This document shows positions 53,926 through 64,000 of a stretch of 64,000 nt of DNA, in pieces. The notes below the pieces were generated by a model. It ran no database searches. It was not told the origin of the DNA and saw only the letters and a list, made by a program, of their open reading frames with translations. Where the stretch lies: NCBI GenBank assembly GCA_934047225.1, contig OW203986.1:13519221-13583220 (forward strand), in the 5' to 3' direction. The number at the start of each line of letters is the position of its first letter. Position 1 is the stretch's first letter. A program made the position numbers and the translations under genes. The DNA comes from Ypsolopha sequella. Taxonomy: Eukaryota; Arthropoda; Insecta; Lepidoptera; Ypsolophidae.

Positions 53926-54955
53926 TATACATCGGAACATCACAATACCTTTTTAAATTGTGTTAATTCGTTCTGAATGTGAAAAACTAGATGGCGCTGG
54001 TCATGATCGCGAAAAAAAGCTAGTTATAGTCGTAATAAAAATCTTCTTTGTTGAAATTTCGATTGCAAATATCCAGGCGGGGCTACACAGGTTGCGCGTC
54101 ACGGCAGCAGGACCACAATAAACATATAAACATACGGCGACACGTGTAAACACGACTTCGGGGAAGCTGAACTTTGCTGTCGCCCACGCTCTATATTTAA
54201 TTACCTAACAGAATGCCGCTTTTCACTAAATAAACCAAATAAATACGGTGTTAGCTGCGTTGCAAAATTTCTGTTTGGATAGGTCGAACACAGTCGTTTA
54301 ATTCTGTAGTTTTGTAAATAGTTTTAAGAACAGTATGGGAAGCCTATATTATTATATTTTCAAATGTATTGTATCTTATTAAAGGTTGATTCTCCGGATT
54401 TGTAGCAATACATAAAAAAAAATTACAACGACCAAAATACAACTTTTATCTAAGACAACTGTTTTGTACGCGTAGTCGTCCTAAAACGTGCAAATCAGTG
54501 TATAGTTTGGTATCTAGTTCTTCACTTCATAAAAACAATTAATACAATGGGAAAAATATTCTGTTGTAGCACCAATTAGGGACATTAATTAACCTACACA
54601 ACAGTGAAAATTTCATCCGAATTCGCAAACCTACATAGACAAAAATTAATCTACTTTCAACCTACTTTTATCTATTTTTAACACTAACTTATTCCCCTTG
54701 TGCGGATCAAACTCTACCATTTTTACTATGACTCTACTCGGAAACAACCATTGTTTGTCATCTATGTCTGTCATCAATGTAGGACCATTTAGCTTGTATA
54801 TTAACTTAAATTAAAAAGTCAAAAAGCTAAAAGACACCAAAGCATTTTTATAATTTGGAAATAAATTTGGAACAACAAAGCGATGGTACATTAAATTATA
54901 CTTAATACAATAAAATATAGCTAGTTAAATTAATAAAGTTTGATCTACGAATTAA
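53926..54955. other. No gene; fragment of the 8396 foldback family
   Basis: GATTCTCCGGATTTGTAGCA and ATACAACTTTTATCTAAG at 54385-54465 match the ends of the element at 8396. The remainder is AT-rich. Confidence 0.5.
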
Positions 54956-55859
54956 ATGGCGGTCACGCTTGCATCACGGACACCTACGCAATTGACTCAC
55001 TTTGAGGTAACAATTTATTCTTGTCAACTGATGTGGTCTTTATTACAATTGTGTAAGGTTCTATTCTCTCAACTTCGAGTGAATCAAATTTTACAACAAT
55101 GCTGCGGGGGCTGCAGAATATATTGTTATGGCAAAATGATGAGGTAAGATAGTATTTTATATTTACTAATTGTTTTTTTGTTTTTCTATTGTTACCGATA
55201 TGGTGGTGTCTCTTTAAAACAAGGTCGTAAAAGCTGTTTCTAAATTTGTTTTCAGATAGGATGATCCCATACTTAGATTAGGATAACAAAAGATAATTTT
55301 CCAAAAAAAAACTATTCCTAGAACATGTACTCGTAGATGCATTGCAATAATTTTGATCAAAGTTATGGGAGGTGATTTTTCAATTATTTAAATTTTACGG
55401 CTCAAAAGCTTTTCGACCTCAAATAAAACCGACATTGATACCCATAAAAGACTCGAATCCCGATACACTATTTGGATACACTTCAAGCATATTCAAGCAA
55501 AGCATTTTTATCAACCAAACGCCATAGGGATGATCTTCCAAATGCAAATCAGATGAACACCTATTGAAACTTAATATTTTAAACAGATAAGATTTCTTCG
55601 CTCCGGAAGCGTGTGGGATGAGTCGGCTTCGACAAAACAAAACGTAGGAATGTCGCTCATTTTTTACCTGAGGCTTTAAGAGTGCCACAGTACCTATTAT
55701 TGTAGTGCTTGTTTAGTTCAGTTGAATGAGACAAAATATAAATATGTTTAAGCAATCGTGAAGAGTTGTCGCTATTTGGCTGGTGAGCTTACTACTGTTT
55801 CAACTATGAGCATGCATTTAAATATTTATTTTAACTCCTCGTATAATTGATTTGTAGTT
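54956..55859. other. No gene recognised
   Basis: An 89-residue minus-strand frame at 55419-55688 is less AT-rich than average, and might be an old coding fragment, but matches nothing I know. Confidence 0.3.
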
Positions 55860-55995
55860 TTTAGGGTTCCGTACCCAAAAAGTGCCATACGGGACCGTAT
55901 TACTAAGCTATTACTATGTATTACTATCTGTCCGTCCATCTATCACAGGAGTCTACGTGCAGCTTCAGCCGTAATGGGCCAGTTGAAATTGTCAC
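55860..55995 (-). repeat. Lepidoptera-type repeat, truncated by a (TA)n tract
   Basis: Starts TAGGGTTCCGTACCCAAAAA, then GGGACCGTATTACTAAG and CTGTCCGTCCATCTATCACAGG, and ends near GTTGAAATTGTCACAGA. Confidence 0.85.
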
Positions 55996-56009
55996 AGAAA
56001 ACGATGGTT

Positions 56010-56012
<3 letters not shown>

Positions 56013-56074
<62 letters not shown>
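56013..56074. repeat. (TA)n microsatellite
   Basis: About 30 TA units; frames through it are artefacts. Confidence 0.97.
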
Positions 56075-56079
<5 letters not shown>

Positions 56080-56265
56080 GGGGATTCCCTATACAAAATT
56101 CCTCGAAAATATTGCATTTTACAACGTTATTTATTTCTAGCTTACTTATCTTTAAAACGATAATACATTTAAGTTTCAAATTTGGTCGGTTGTAGTACAT
56201 ACTTTATTATACATACAGATAAGTTTATCCAGTTCACATAAATTACTATTCAATAATAAAAAAGA

Positions 56266-56546
56266 AAAACCGGCCAAATGCGAGTTGAGCCTCGCTCTTT
56301 TAAAAAAAATTTTCACCTTCATTTATATATACAAGCCCCCCTGAAAAATTATTCAATTACATTTTAAATACAAAATTTGGTTTTGGGTCAACATTTTACA
56401 TTACACAACATATAAAATTGTAGGTTTCTATCTCATTCCGTCTAAGAGCTAGAGACCCGTGACATACGGACAGGCAGACAGACGGACAGCGGAGTGACAT
56501 TAATAGGGCTCCGATTTGCTCTTTGGGTACGGAACCCTAAAAGTAT
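56266..56546 (+). repeat. Lepidoptera-type repeat
   Basis: Starts AAAACCGGCCAAATGCGAGT and ends GGTACGGAACCCTAAAAG, with CAGGCAGACAGACGGACAGC near the end. Confidence 0.85.
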
Positions 56547-56766
56547 ATAATATAAAAATAATGTTTGACGAGTTCAACAGTGCTAAGTTTTATAGAAAGT
56601 CGTATTTTAATTAATTTCACTTTTATCAAGCGATTATTTAAACTAAACTATTGATTCAGGAACTAAACTAGTTTTTCAAACATATGATCAAACATCACAA
56701 ACTTGGTAGAGGACAAAGGAGCCAATTTGGTGCTGCCCTGCATCTGCAGGTCTAGAAGCACAAACG

Positions 56767-56906
56767 TTTGAGCCTCACTCGTCTCGTCTTCACCAAACGA
56801 CGAAAGGGACAAATGTATACGAGTAAGCGAGATATATAACATTTATCCTGCTCACTCGCGTAGGTTGGATCCTTTTGTTGTTTGACGAAGACGAGACGAG
56901 TGAGCC
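56767..56906. repeat. Foldback, 37-bp arms
   Basis: GAGCCTCACTCGTCTCGTCT + TCACCAAACGACGAAAGG pairs with CCTTTTGTTGTTTGACGAAG + ACGAGACGAGTGAGCCC, allowing a few mismatches. The arms enclose about 65 bases. Confidence 0.85.
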
Positions 56907-57326
56907 CTAGCGATGCAGAGCCGTAACATTACGCCGGTAGAATACGGTAAAATAAGGTACCTTTTGGTAAAATTCCGTAAAAACCGTATTATACACACTC
57001 CTATCGTACCACACGTAGTATGATATGAATATAAAGGTTTAATCGTTTTTACAAGCTTATTTAACTTGCATTTTATTTTTGTCATGTTTATACGGGTCAA
57101 ATCTTACGATAAATGAACGCCGAGAGCGGGAGCGAAACGGCAATGGCAAAAAATCGACTACGGGTACTACGATGATTACCAACACTAATCAACAACGTCG
57201 CTTGATTAAAAAAAAAATGAGAATTTAAAATATCATAACTCGACGGTAATCTATAAATATTAACGTAAAATTCCCGTATTTTACGAACGCTTTTAGTAAA
57301 ATTACCTAACTTTGCAACCCTAGTGA
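56907..57326. other. Nothing recognised
   Basis: No gene. Short direct repetitions of GGTAAAATAA/GGTAAAATTC/CGTAAAATTC are present. Confidence 0.4.
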
Positions 57327-57545
57327 GCCCCGGACAAAGACATTATACAGAGAACTAGACTATGCATTGTCCAATGTTGGTTCAACCTAATTAGATTTTA
57401 TTATCTTAAAAATAAGGTTGTTATTGTTATAATAACGTATTCAAGAGAAATACAAGAGAAAAACAAGCCGAGTGAGCCTTCTTGCTCGGCTCGTTTTTCG
57501 TGTCGTAGTGCACGTCTAGTTCTCTGTATAATTTCTTTGGCCCCG
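57327..57545. repeat. Inverted repeat, 31-bp arms, wide spacing
   Basis: GCCCCGGACAAAGACATTAT + ACAGAGAACTAGAC at 57327 and GTCTAGTTCTCTGTATAATT + TCTTTGGCCCCG at 57513 pair. It sits close to the previous foldback; both share the words GTGAGCC. Confidence 0.8.
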
Positions 57546-58405
57546 AACGGCTTTGCTTCTAAACCCGCTAGTTTTGCACTGCAATAGCAAGTAGTGCGTG
57601 ACTCCCAGTAGCATAGCCTGCGCCTGATTTGACATGGGTCGAGGTAATAGGACATATTGAGGATTATAAGATTTTATCACTATGAAACCGGTTAAGACTA
57701 AGCCCTTTCGCACAACACGGGTTCCGTCGTACGGTGCGAATAATTTTCCAAGGTTTTGTCATAAATATGTTAATGCTACAAAGGTTTTATGCAAGAAACT
57801 TTCTTCTTCGTAGACTTCGTATGACTTCACTATTGCCAAAATAAGCACTCGTAAATTTCTTACAAAAGTTTGTACAGTTACGCTTCCAAAATAATTCATC
57901 TACATTACTTTACGAATATTATACAAAAAATAAAACCAACCTTCGTTGGAGGCAATGTGGTATAATCAATCAGTCACGGTTGTTTTGAATTATAGGATAT
58001 TTAAAAAGGGATAAAAGGTTTCAATTGTGTTTTGTTCCTTTTGTCTGACTCTCTTTTTATAACTTTTAAAGCATAGCTACGTCATTTAATCTGGTTTACC
58101 ACAAGTTTCGCCTGTAGTGTAGTGTTGAGATGATTTTCTGTTTCTTACATGCTGTCAAAAATTTTACTCTGAATAATGTCTTCTTGAAAGTAATTTTCGT
58201 GTATAGGTATATGTTAATGTAGGTTTATGTGAAACTTTATATAACAGTTTTTATTGAAATATATACATAAATATTATTAGAGCAAGATACATTTCGAACC
58301 CTCTTATATATCTTATTATAATCTATTTATGTGTACATTTTCATAAAAACTGCTATAAATATCAATATTTATAAAGGAAAACCGAATGGTAACATATATT
58401 TTATT
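57546..58405. other. AT-rich, nothing recognised
   Basis: No gene. Confidence 0.45.
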
Positions 58406-58538
58406 ATTTTTATTTATACGAATCAATAATTAAATAAAATACTTTATAATTATAAAATTACACGGTTTAAGATATATTTCGGGTCCGACCCGAATTATAA
58501 AGTATTTTATTTAATTATTGATTCGTATAAATAAAAAT
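58406..58538. repeat. Perfect 46-bp inverted repeat
   Basis: Arms 58406-58451 (ATTTTTATTTATACGAATCA...) and 58493-58538 (...TGATTCGTATAAATAAAAAT) are exact reverse complements across 46 bases, with a 41-base centre that ends in the small palindrome CGGGTCCGACCCG. Confidence 0.95.
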
Positions 58539-60009
58539 ATATATAAAAAGCTTTCCAAAAGTGAATATATTTTATACCATATATTTTATTATGAAACTTA
58601 AAGAATACCATGATGAACAATTATAAAATACGTTTTATTCCTTTAACACTGTGCAAAAAGAAAAAGGGACAGGTAACTTAAAAAACGTATTGTGATCAAT
58701 TTCGGTAAATAGTTTTAAAATAAAATAATTTGATCTAAACTAATTAAAAATAAATAAATCACCAACTAATAAAACTACGTACCTACAACAAAACTTTTTC
58801 CAAATTTCTTTAACCAACCGGTTTTGATTTTACACTATAATCAAGGGTTTAATCCAAATATTTAAGAGGCTGGATGAAGGTTTTCTTTCCACTTATTTTT
58901 TTATAAATGATCATCACTCATCTATCATTGATCATAAATATAATAAATAAGTGCTGAGAGAGGAATATTTATTTTTGGTTCTTAGTCTGAAAGTTTGAAA
59001 AATAATATAAAAACCTTCGTAACTCGGCGGAGACCATTCATTTTAGACTCCTAGTTGATAGGACTTAATTCGTTGGAAATGATCTCTAGTGTAACCCCTT
59101 TCAAGGAATAGGCCGAATTACCAAGCACCCTGTATATTTGGGAACCTAGATATTCTGTAATGCAATCGGAATAAGTACACACTACCTAAGAATATCCATA
59201 ATTTACAAATGGTTTTGGTATTTCGTTTGTATGAACTGATTGTTCCGCCGGCCTTTCATACTATTACGTGCAAAATTGCGAATTTAAACAAGCATAAAAT
59301 TATATACTTCATTGTTTACATTCGCATTATTATTATGTTGTTGCATCCCTACATCAGTCAATAGCTTAGTATCCACAAAAAAAAGGTGACATACGACATC
59401 AAATTACACTTTGCTTACGCATTAAAAATCAAAAGTCCGCGTCCCTCAACCCAAGGCTCCTTTATAGCAAGAACACCCTGCACCGTATAACTTGACAAAC
59501 TAAACCTACAACCTTAGTTGTACCTTGTGCCATTGACATAAAGTTAAAATTTAACCGTGTGAACTGCAGCGATAAGTTCGTAGATCTTTTACCAGTGTTG
59601 CAGCAGTTTACGACCACAGCGTTCTTTCTGTTGCCATATTGTTTGAAACTAAAGCGGTTTAAAGAATCTTGCTCGTTATGGGCCGTTGTTACTAGTTCTA
59701 CTTTGATGTTTGTTAAGATGTTTTAGGATTTCAGGCTCTGTTGTACTGGAAAGCTTCGTAGTTATGTTCTTAAAAACGTGTAATAGCTGTACTAGGGCTA
59801 ACCATTTATCTTCCGACAATATTCTCGTGACAAAGACTTTAAGAGAAAACGATTCTTGTTAAAAAAAGTTGTTTCGAAAGTCATAGTTTTTACTAGCTTT
59901 GCCCGGTTTTCGCTCACGAGGAAGAATTCTTTCAACTATTGTCAGTTTTCGGCTTTGCGTTTATTTTACCAACACCCCTTACTTTATAGCGATAAAGTGC
60001 TGCCATAGC
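58539..60009. other. AT-rich, nothing recognised
   Basis: No long open frame and no repeat match. Confidence 0.5.
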
Positions 60010-60608
60010 AAATAAGTTTACATTGGTTTCTGTAAATTAGAATTAAAAAAAAAAAAAAAATATTTGAAACTTTGCTATCGCTGAATACACAATAACTATG
60101 TAATAAGGTTTTGTTGAGGAACTATTTTGTAAATTTTAAAAATAAGTGTTCTGTTTCGATGAATTAGAAAAAGGCTGGTTTTTCACAATCCGGCTCATTG
60201 TAAACTTATTTTTCAATGCAAGTTCTTGTAAATGCCCACTTTTTATGCATCAAAACCGAACAGAAAGTCTTTTCTTTTACCCTAGGGCTTTATTATCATT
60301 ATTATTTTTTATTTATTTACAATGGTTGGCTAACTTGCAGCCTTTCCTGTGTACCATAAATGTTATACTTTTTTTTCCACTGTTTAACGGCTCTGGTCTA
60401 ACGGTCCTTTTGAGCCTATCATTATTTAAAGTTCACAAGAATATATTTGTTTTATTTCCTCACACTATGCATTGAAAAACATAGTATGATACACGGGCGT
60501 AAGAGCAATAAGTTACTCGGTTACGTGTAAAAAACTCGCTACGCTCGTATTTTAAATCGTCCTCGTAATTTATTCCTTTTCACCCTTGTAGCATAAACTA
60601 CTATTATG
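60010..60608 (+). repeat. Repeat family B, most complete copy
   Basis: This copy joins the left part (as in 33894 and 49795) to the right part (as in 5263 and 1-200), so those partial copies belong to one family about 600 bp long. It ends in a foldback (60478-60605) like the one at 5537. The A-run at 60045-60060 lies near its left side. A frame of 109 residues over it is not a gene. Confidence 0.85.
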
Positions 60609-60815
60609 AGGCACATTAGTAAATTTGCTAGTTGCGTTGGTAGCCTGCTTGCTAACGCCTATCGGTCCTACAAAAAGACCCCTGCCTGACAGCAATTTTT
60701 TTGACATACAGATTTTTTGTTCTACCCAGGTGGTACCCTTTATAGTTACTTATAATATGCAGTATATGTAAATGCAGTAATATGCTTAAAATGAAGTTTT
60801 AAAAAAAAAAACGTT
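60609..60815. other. Nothing recognised
   Basis: No gene. Confidence 0.4.
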
Positions 60816-61099
60816 GGGTCGAGTCTAGGGTTGCTAGATGGTCAGGATTCGTCGGGATTGTCCCGACATTTCATATGATGTCCAGAATCCCGACAAAATA
60901 CAAATTGTCCCGACAAATAACAAATAACAACGGTCGGTGGGCAAGAAAGTATTTTGTTGTAATTACTTAATTTTAATAATAAAAAAAGTTTTTTTGCTTC
61001 TTAATATTTATTTGTCCTGACCATAACCCCAAAATCCCGACACTTTGAAATTTGGCCAGATATTTTGGTTTTCCCATCTGTTAACCCTAGTCAAGACCC
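60816..61099. mobile_element. Putative MITE with short inverted ends
   Basis: GGGTCGAGTCTAGGGTTGCT + AGATGG at the left is mirrored by CCATCTGTTAACCCTAGTCA + AGACCC at the right. Inside, TCCCGACA and GGGATTGTCCCGACA words repeat several times. No clear target duplication was found. Confidence 0.5.
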
Positions 61100-61429
61100 A
61101 TTTTTTTTAACTTCTGTGCTTTAGGGGTAAGCGAGTTCAGACATACAGACTTACTTATATGTTGCAACACCGCAATTATATGCGTAATCTTAAATTTGTT
61201 CCCATAGTCTCCAACTTACGATAATACGAGTATTAAACCACTCACCTAATTCACCTACGAAAACGAACTCATATACTTTTTTTTTTTTTTTACTTATTAG
61301 GCATGCACAACAGATAAAGTGCAAATACTTTTTTTCGCATTAAGTTAGAAGCCTGATTTTTTTACAGTACTATGACGTCGTAGACTTCAGTAGGAGTAAC
61401 TTGATATCTCATACGGGGCCCGAGCAAAC
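61100..61429. other. Nothing recognised
   Basis: No gene. Confidence 0.4.
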
Positions 61430-61712
61430 GGGTCGTGACTCGTGATAGACAAACAGACTGACAAACAGTACAACACAATGATCCTATAAGGGTTCCGTTT
61501 TTAGGGTTCCGTACCCAAAGGGTAACCAACGCGACCCATTATTAATGTATTTCTGTTGCCGCTATAACAACAAATACTAAAAAACAGAATAAAATAAATA
61601 TTTAAGGGGGCTCCCATACAACAGACATGTGTTTTTTGCCATTTTTATAGATAATGGTACGGATACCTTCGTGCGTGAGTCCGACTCACACTTGGCCGGT
61701 TTTTTTTATTTT
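61430..61712 (-). repeat. Lepidoptera-type repeat, short form, with doubled start
   Basis: GGGTTCCGTTTTTAGGGTTCCGTACCC appears near 61490 (two starts in tandem; first one joined to another copy's tail), then TTTAAGGGGGCTCCCATACA and GAGTCCGACTCACACTTGGC. Confidence 0.85.
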
Positions 61713-61752
61713 GATGTACGGGAGCATAAAAAACACAAATATTAATAAACAT

Positions 61753-61895
61753 ATTGTCACGGACGACACATATCCTCAAAGGGGTGTCAGAGGTGTTCCC
61801 AACTGGTCTGTTGACTGTGATAGTAGAAACACTCGTACACCCTCCTCTCACCGACAATTTAACGTTCCAACGTAATAGGGGAAGTCTCATCGCCG
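61753..61895 (-). repeat. SINE body fragment
   Basis: TTGTCACGGACGACACATAT, GGTGTCAGAGGTGTTCC, ACACTCGTACACCC and CACCGACAATTTAACGTTCC correspond in order to the body of the SINE at 44171. The tRNA-like head is absent. Confidence 0.65.
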
Positions 61896-61930
61896 TATTT
61901 GGGAAAAAAGTAAGTGGTAAGTAAAAATTA

Positions 61931-62175
61931 CTGTACAGGTTGTTAATATGAAGTTGCGGAAACCGAAAACTGCCAATATTACCAGTGCGTACGAACAACT
62001 TATCTTAATGAAAAAATCGAGAAATTAAAAAAAAACAGTTCTTTCATACATTTTGGTCTGGTAGATATGTCACGTTTCTATGGAACAGTCGTTTTTATTA
62101 TTTCCACGATTCGTGGATTGGCCCTATAGTAAAAGTTGTTCGTATAGACAGCGTCAGTTTCCGGCGCCCGCAACA
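61931..62175. mobile_element. Foldback related to repeat family C right half
   Basis: It begins GTTGCGGAAACCGAAAACTG and ends CAGTTTCCGGCGCCCGCAAC. CGTACGAACAACTTAT inside the left end and AAAGTTGTTCGTATAG inside the right end are mirrored. The same layout is at 10990-11205. Confidence 0.75.
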
Positions 62176-62236
62176 TCATATTAACACCCAGTTTAAGTAT
62201 GCATATACTTAATTTCAAAAAATTTATTGTTTCATG

Positions 62237-62402
62237 CTGAGGGTCTACCACGTAATTCTGATTTTCATCAACATCAACTTCAGATTGAAATTTGACGTGC
62301 GTGCGACGACACCCGCCTAACATGCCATCTCTTTTGCACGCGTTGAATTTCGCATGCATTTGCTTGAAGTTGATACAAATCAGAATTACGTGGTAGAGCC
62401 AC
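62237..62402. repeat. Foldback, about 60-bp arms
   Basis: GGGTCTACCACGTAATTCTG + ATTTTCATCAACATCAACTTCA pairs with TTGAAGTTGATACAAATCAG + AATTACGTGGTAGAGCC; the left arm has a 6-base insertion. TGAAATTTGACG and CGTTGAATTTCG continue the pairing less well. Confidence 0.85.
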
Positions 62403-62461
62403 TGGACCGGATTGGAATTCGGGTCAAAATTGAGAGTCTGCAACTCTTTTATGTATCTTTG

Positions 62462-62654
62462 GTTGCCAACTGGACTGGGTGCCGATCATCAAATACATAG
62501 ATACAAACTGAACTTTCATAATTGCCTTCAATGGGTATTGCACTATATGTTTACGAACTGTGTCGTCACTTCAAGTGCGAACATATCCTTAGACAATCAG
62601 AATTCAATAGTATATCTTTGTTTTTGATGATAGGCACCCAGTCCAGTTGGTAAC
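62462..62654. mobile_element. MITE with 39-bp inverted ends
   Basis: GTTGCCAACTGGACTGGGTG + CCGATCATCAAATACA...ATA and TAT...TTTTTGATGATAGG + CACCCAGTCCAGTTGGTAAC are mirrored with few mismatches. No coding frame is credible. Confidence 0.85.
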
Positions 62655-62885
62655 AAAATATACATAATACAAGCTGATTTAAATATACTTGTGATTTAAA
62701 AACATGGATGTTTTTTACTCAAGTTAATAAAAGTAAGAATTCTTCATCCGATTCCAACAGGCATTGTAGCTACGAATAATAAAAAGTTTCCATTCAACGA
62801 ATAAGTCTGAATAAGCATTTATTTTCCTCTTTTTCAATGTAAAAGCCTCTCTTGACCTACTCACTAAACATGTGTATGTACTTAA

Positions 62886-63709
62886 CCTTTGGCTGACGAC
62901 GTGGTCTAAATGTAACTGTAACGCTGAGGTACCGTCTCACAGACGTAAAAATATTAATGTAAATTAAATTAATTTTACCAAACAATACCAACTGTATGAG
63001 TTTCACAAATAGATGGATATATATTTTAGTAATTGAATTACAAACAAAAATAAAACTGCCATCTTTATTTTTATAATTATTAACATTTATTTATGAAGTC
63101 ACAAAATTAACTTGGTTGAATTTAGGAACTTAGTTCAGCCTTTATAAAAAAAAAACTTTTGTATAAATCGAAAAATTAACTCAAACAATCGTTACTTCTA
63201 TAAATTATAATTGAAAAACAACAAAAACTAAAATCCTTACTCTAATAATAAAAATAATGACAAGGCACAAATTTGGTATTTTTTTACTGTCGTAGCTTAC
63301 AGTCATTGCATACTTGAAGGCAGCAAGTAAGGCACATTGGCTTTTTGCAATGATAGCAACAGTACTTTGTCCTTCTTTTTAGGCGACTGGGACAAACCGC
63401 ACGTTTTCCGCGTTCCTGGACCTGGTCACGTCAATTAGACACTATGAGCATATCAACGTAAACACAGAGGTCACGACCAAGAGACGTGCAAAGATTTGTA
63501 CATAAACACCGTACTTACGTCTGTCAGACGGCGATTGCTTCTGCGTGATAACGTGTTCACTCGACGCGCTCGAGGCCGTGACTGGCGGTAAGAAGATGGT
63601 AAGAGGGGAAGGTAGAGGGAGGGGTAGCGCCACGCGTCGTGTATTTAAAAAGATATTGAAATAACAATAGTAATCACGTCTGTGAGACGTATACCACGTC
63701 AGTTAAAGG
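62886..63709 (-). mobile_element. piggyBac-like element, internally deleted
   Basis: TTAA stands at 62882-62885 and 63710-63713, the target site of piggyBac. The ends CCTTTGGCTGACGACGTGG and (reverse complement of the right end) CCTTTAACTGACGTGG are inverted repeats. A second, inner pair has GTCTCACAGACGT at about 62935 and ACGTCTGTGAGACGT at 63675. The element is 824 bp, far below the usual 2-3 kb, because most of the transposase is missing. Confidence 0.85.
63284..63427 (-). pseudogene. piggyBac transposase C-terminal cysteine-rich domain
   Basis: The minus-strand frame reads DQVQERGKRAVCPSRLKRRT, then KYCCYHCKKPMCLTC and CLQVCNDCKLRQ-stop. The spacing of Cys residues, C-P-S-R-x-x-x-x-T-x-Y-x-C-x-x-C-x-x-P-x-C-x-x-C, is that of the RING/PHD-like zinc domain that closes piggyBac family transposases and binds the element's ends. 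An in-frame stop lies four codons upstream of the first block, and no catalytic DDD part is present. It lies correctly oriented inside the TTAA-flanked element. Confidence 0.85.
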
Positions 63710-63713
63710 TTAA

Positions 63714-64000
63714 TGTTGTCTGCTGTTTAGGGTTTCATGTCACGTTTGAACCGTTTAAACTACAAATTTCTAATTACAGACCGAAAATAGCATATTATTA
63801 TGCTTACTTGCAAAGATTTCAAAAGTTTAGATGAGCCCTGGCACCTAAAATCGTTAAATGCGTTAACATAATGCCGACGCGCGCACACTTATGAGTGCGC
63901 AATTTGTCTACCTACGGTCAGCAAACTGATCAGACTACTAAAGTTGTTAAAATGATTAACTTTAAGTGCACTTAAGGCGTCCAACTATCACTTTGTTCAG
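63714..64000. other. Right edge, nothing recognised
   Basis: No gene or repeat match. Confidence 0.4.

Overview
The window is eukaryotic: AT-rich, almost empty of long reading frames, and built from transposable-element remnants. I infer an insect, most likely a moth or butterfly. It has a BEL/Pao retrotransposon, R1-type and other non-LTR retrotransposon tails, tRNA-derived SINEs, piggyBac, Tc1 and hAT derivatives, and about ten copies of a short repeat ending in the core GCGAGTCCGACTCGCACTTGG (in either orientation), which I associate with lepidopteran genomes. No bacterial-type operons, rRNA genes, true tRNA genes or CRISPR arrays were seen.

The one fully intact long gene is the 1780-residue gag-pol of a BEL/Pao element (13049-19883, minus strand). 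It has 465-bp LTRs that differ at one position and a 5-bp target duplication (CTTAT). It sits inside an older, decayed non-LTR retrotransposon whose halves lie at 12750-13048 and 19889-20358. Other mobile remnants are non-LTR fragments at 445-905, 22128-22500, 27033-27800, 38040-38330, 51084-51580 and 52415-52862; a broken Tc1 element (45911-47652) with double terminal repeats; an internally deleted piggyBac-like element (62886-63709) that keeps the cysteine-rich transposase tail; a hAT-type miniature element (53430-53917); and an unclassified terminal-inverted-repeat element (20648-21947). Two dispersed repeat families (called A and B here), a third (C), and many foldback/MITE-like inverted repeats fill much of the rest.

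Host-like coding signal is scarce. Two short 5' exons with good splice donors stand out: 25144-25323, resembling the N-terminus of tyrosine-recombinase-like (Crypton-type) proteins, and 38962-39038, resembling the first exon of a THAP zinc-finger protein. On the minus strand at 41808-43847 three related sequences look like duplicated terminal exons with splice acceptors. All other long stretches are AT-rich intergenic or intronic DNA in which I see no gene. Because the features are mainly independent insertions, there is no shared pathway. The relationships are nestings: BEL in LINE, R1-like LINE in a TIR element, and short repeats in larger ones.
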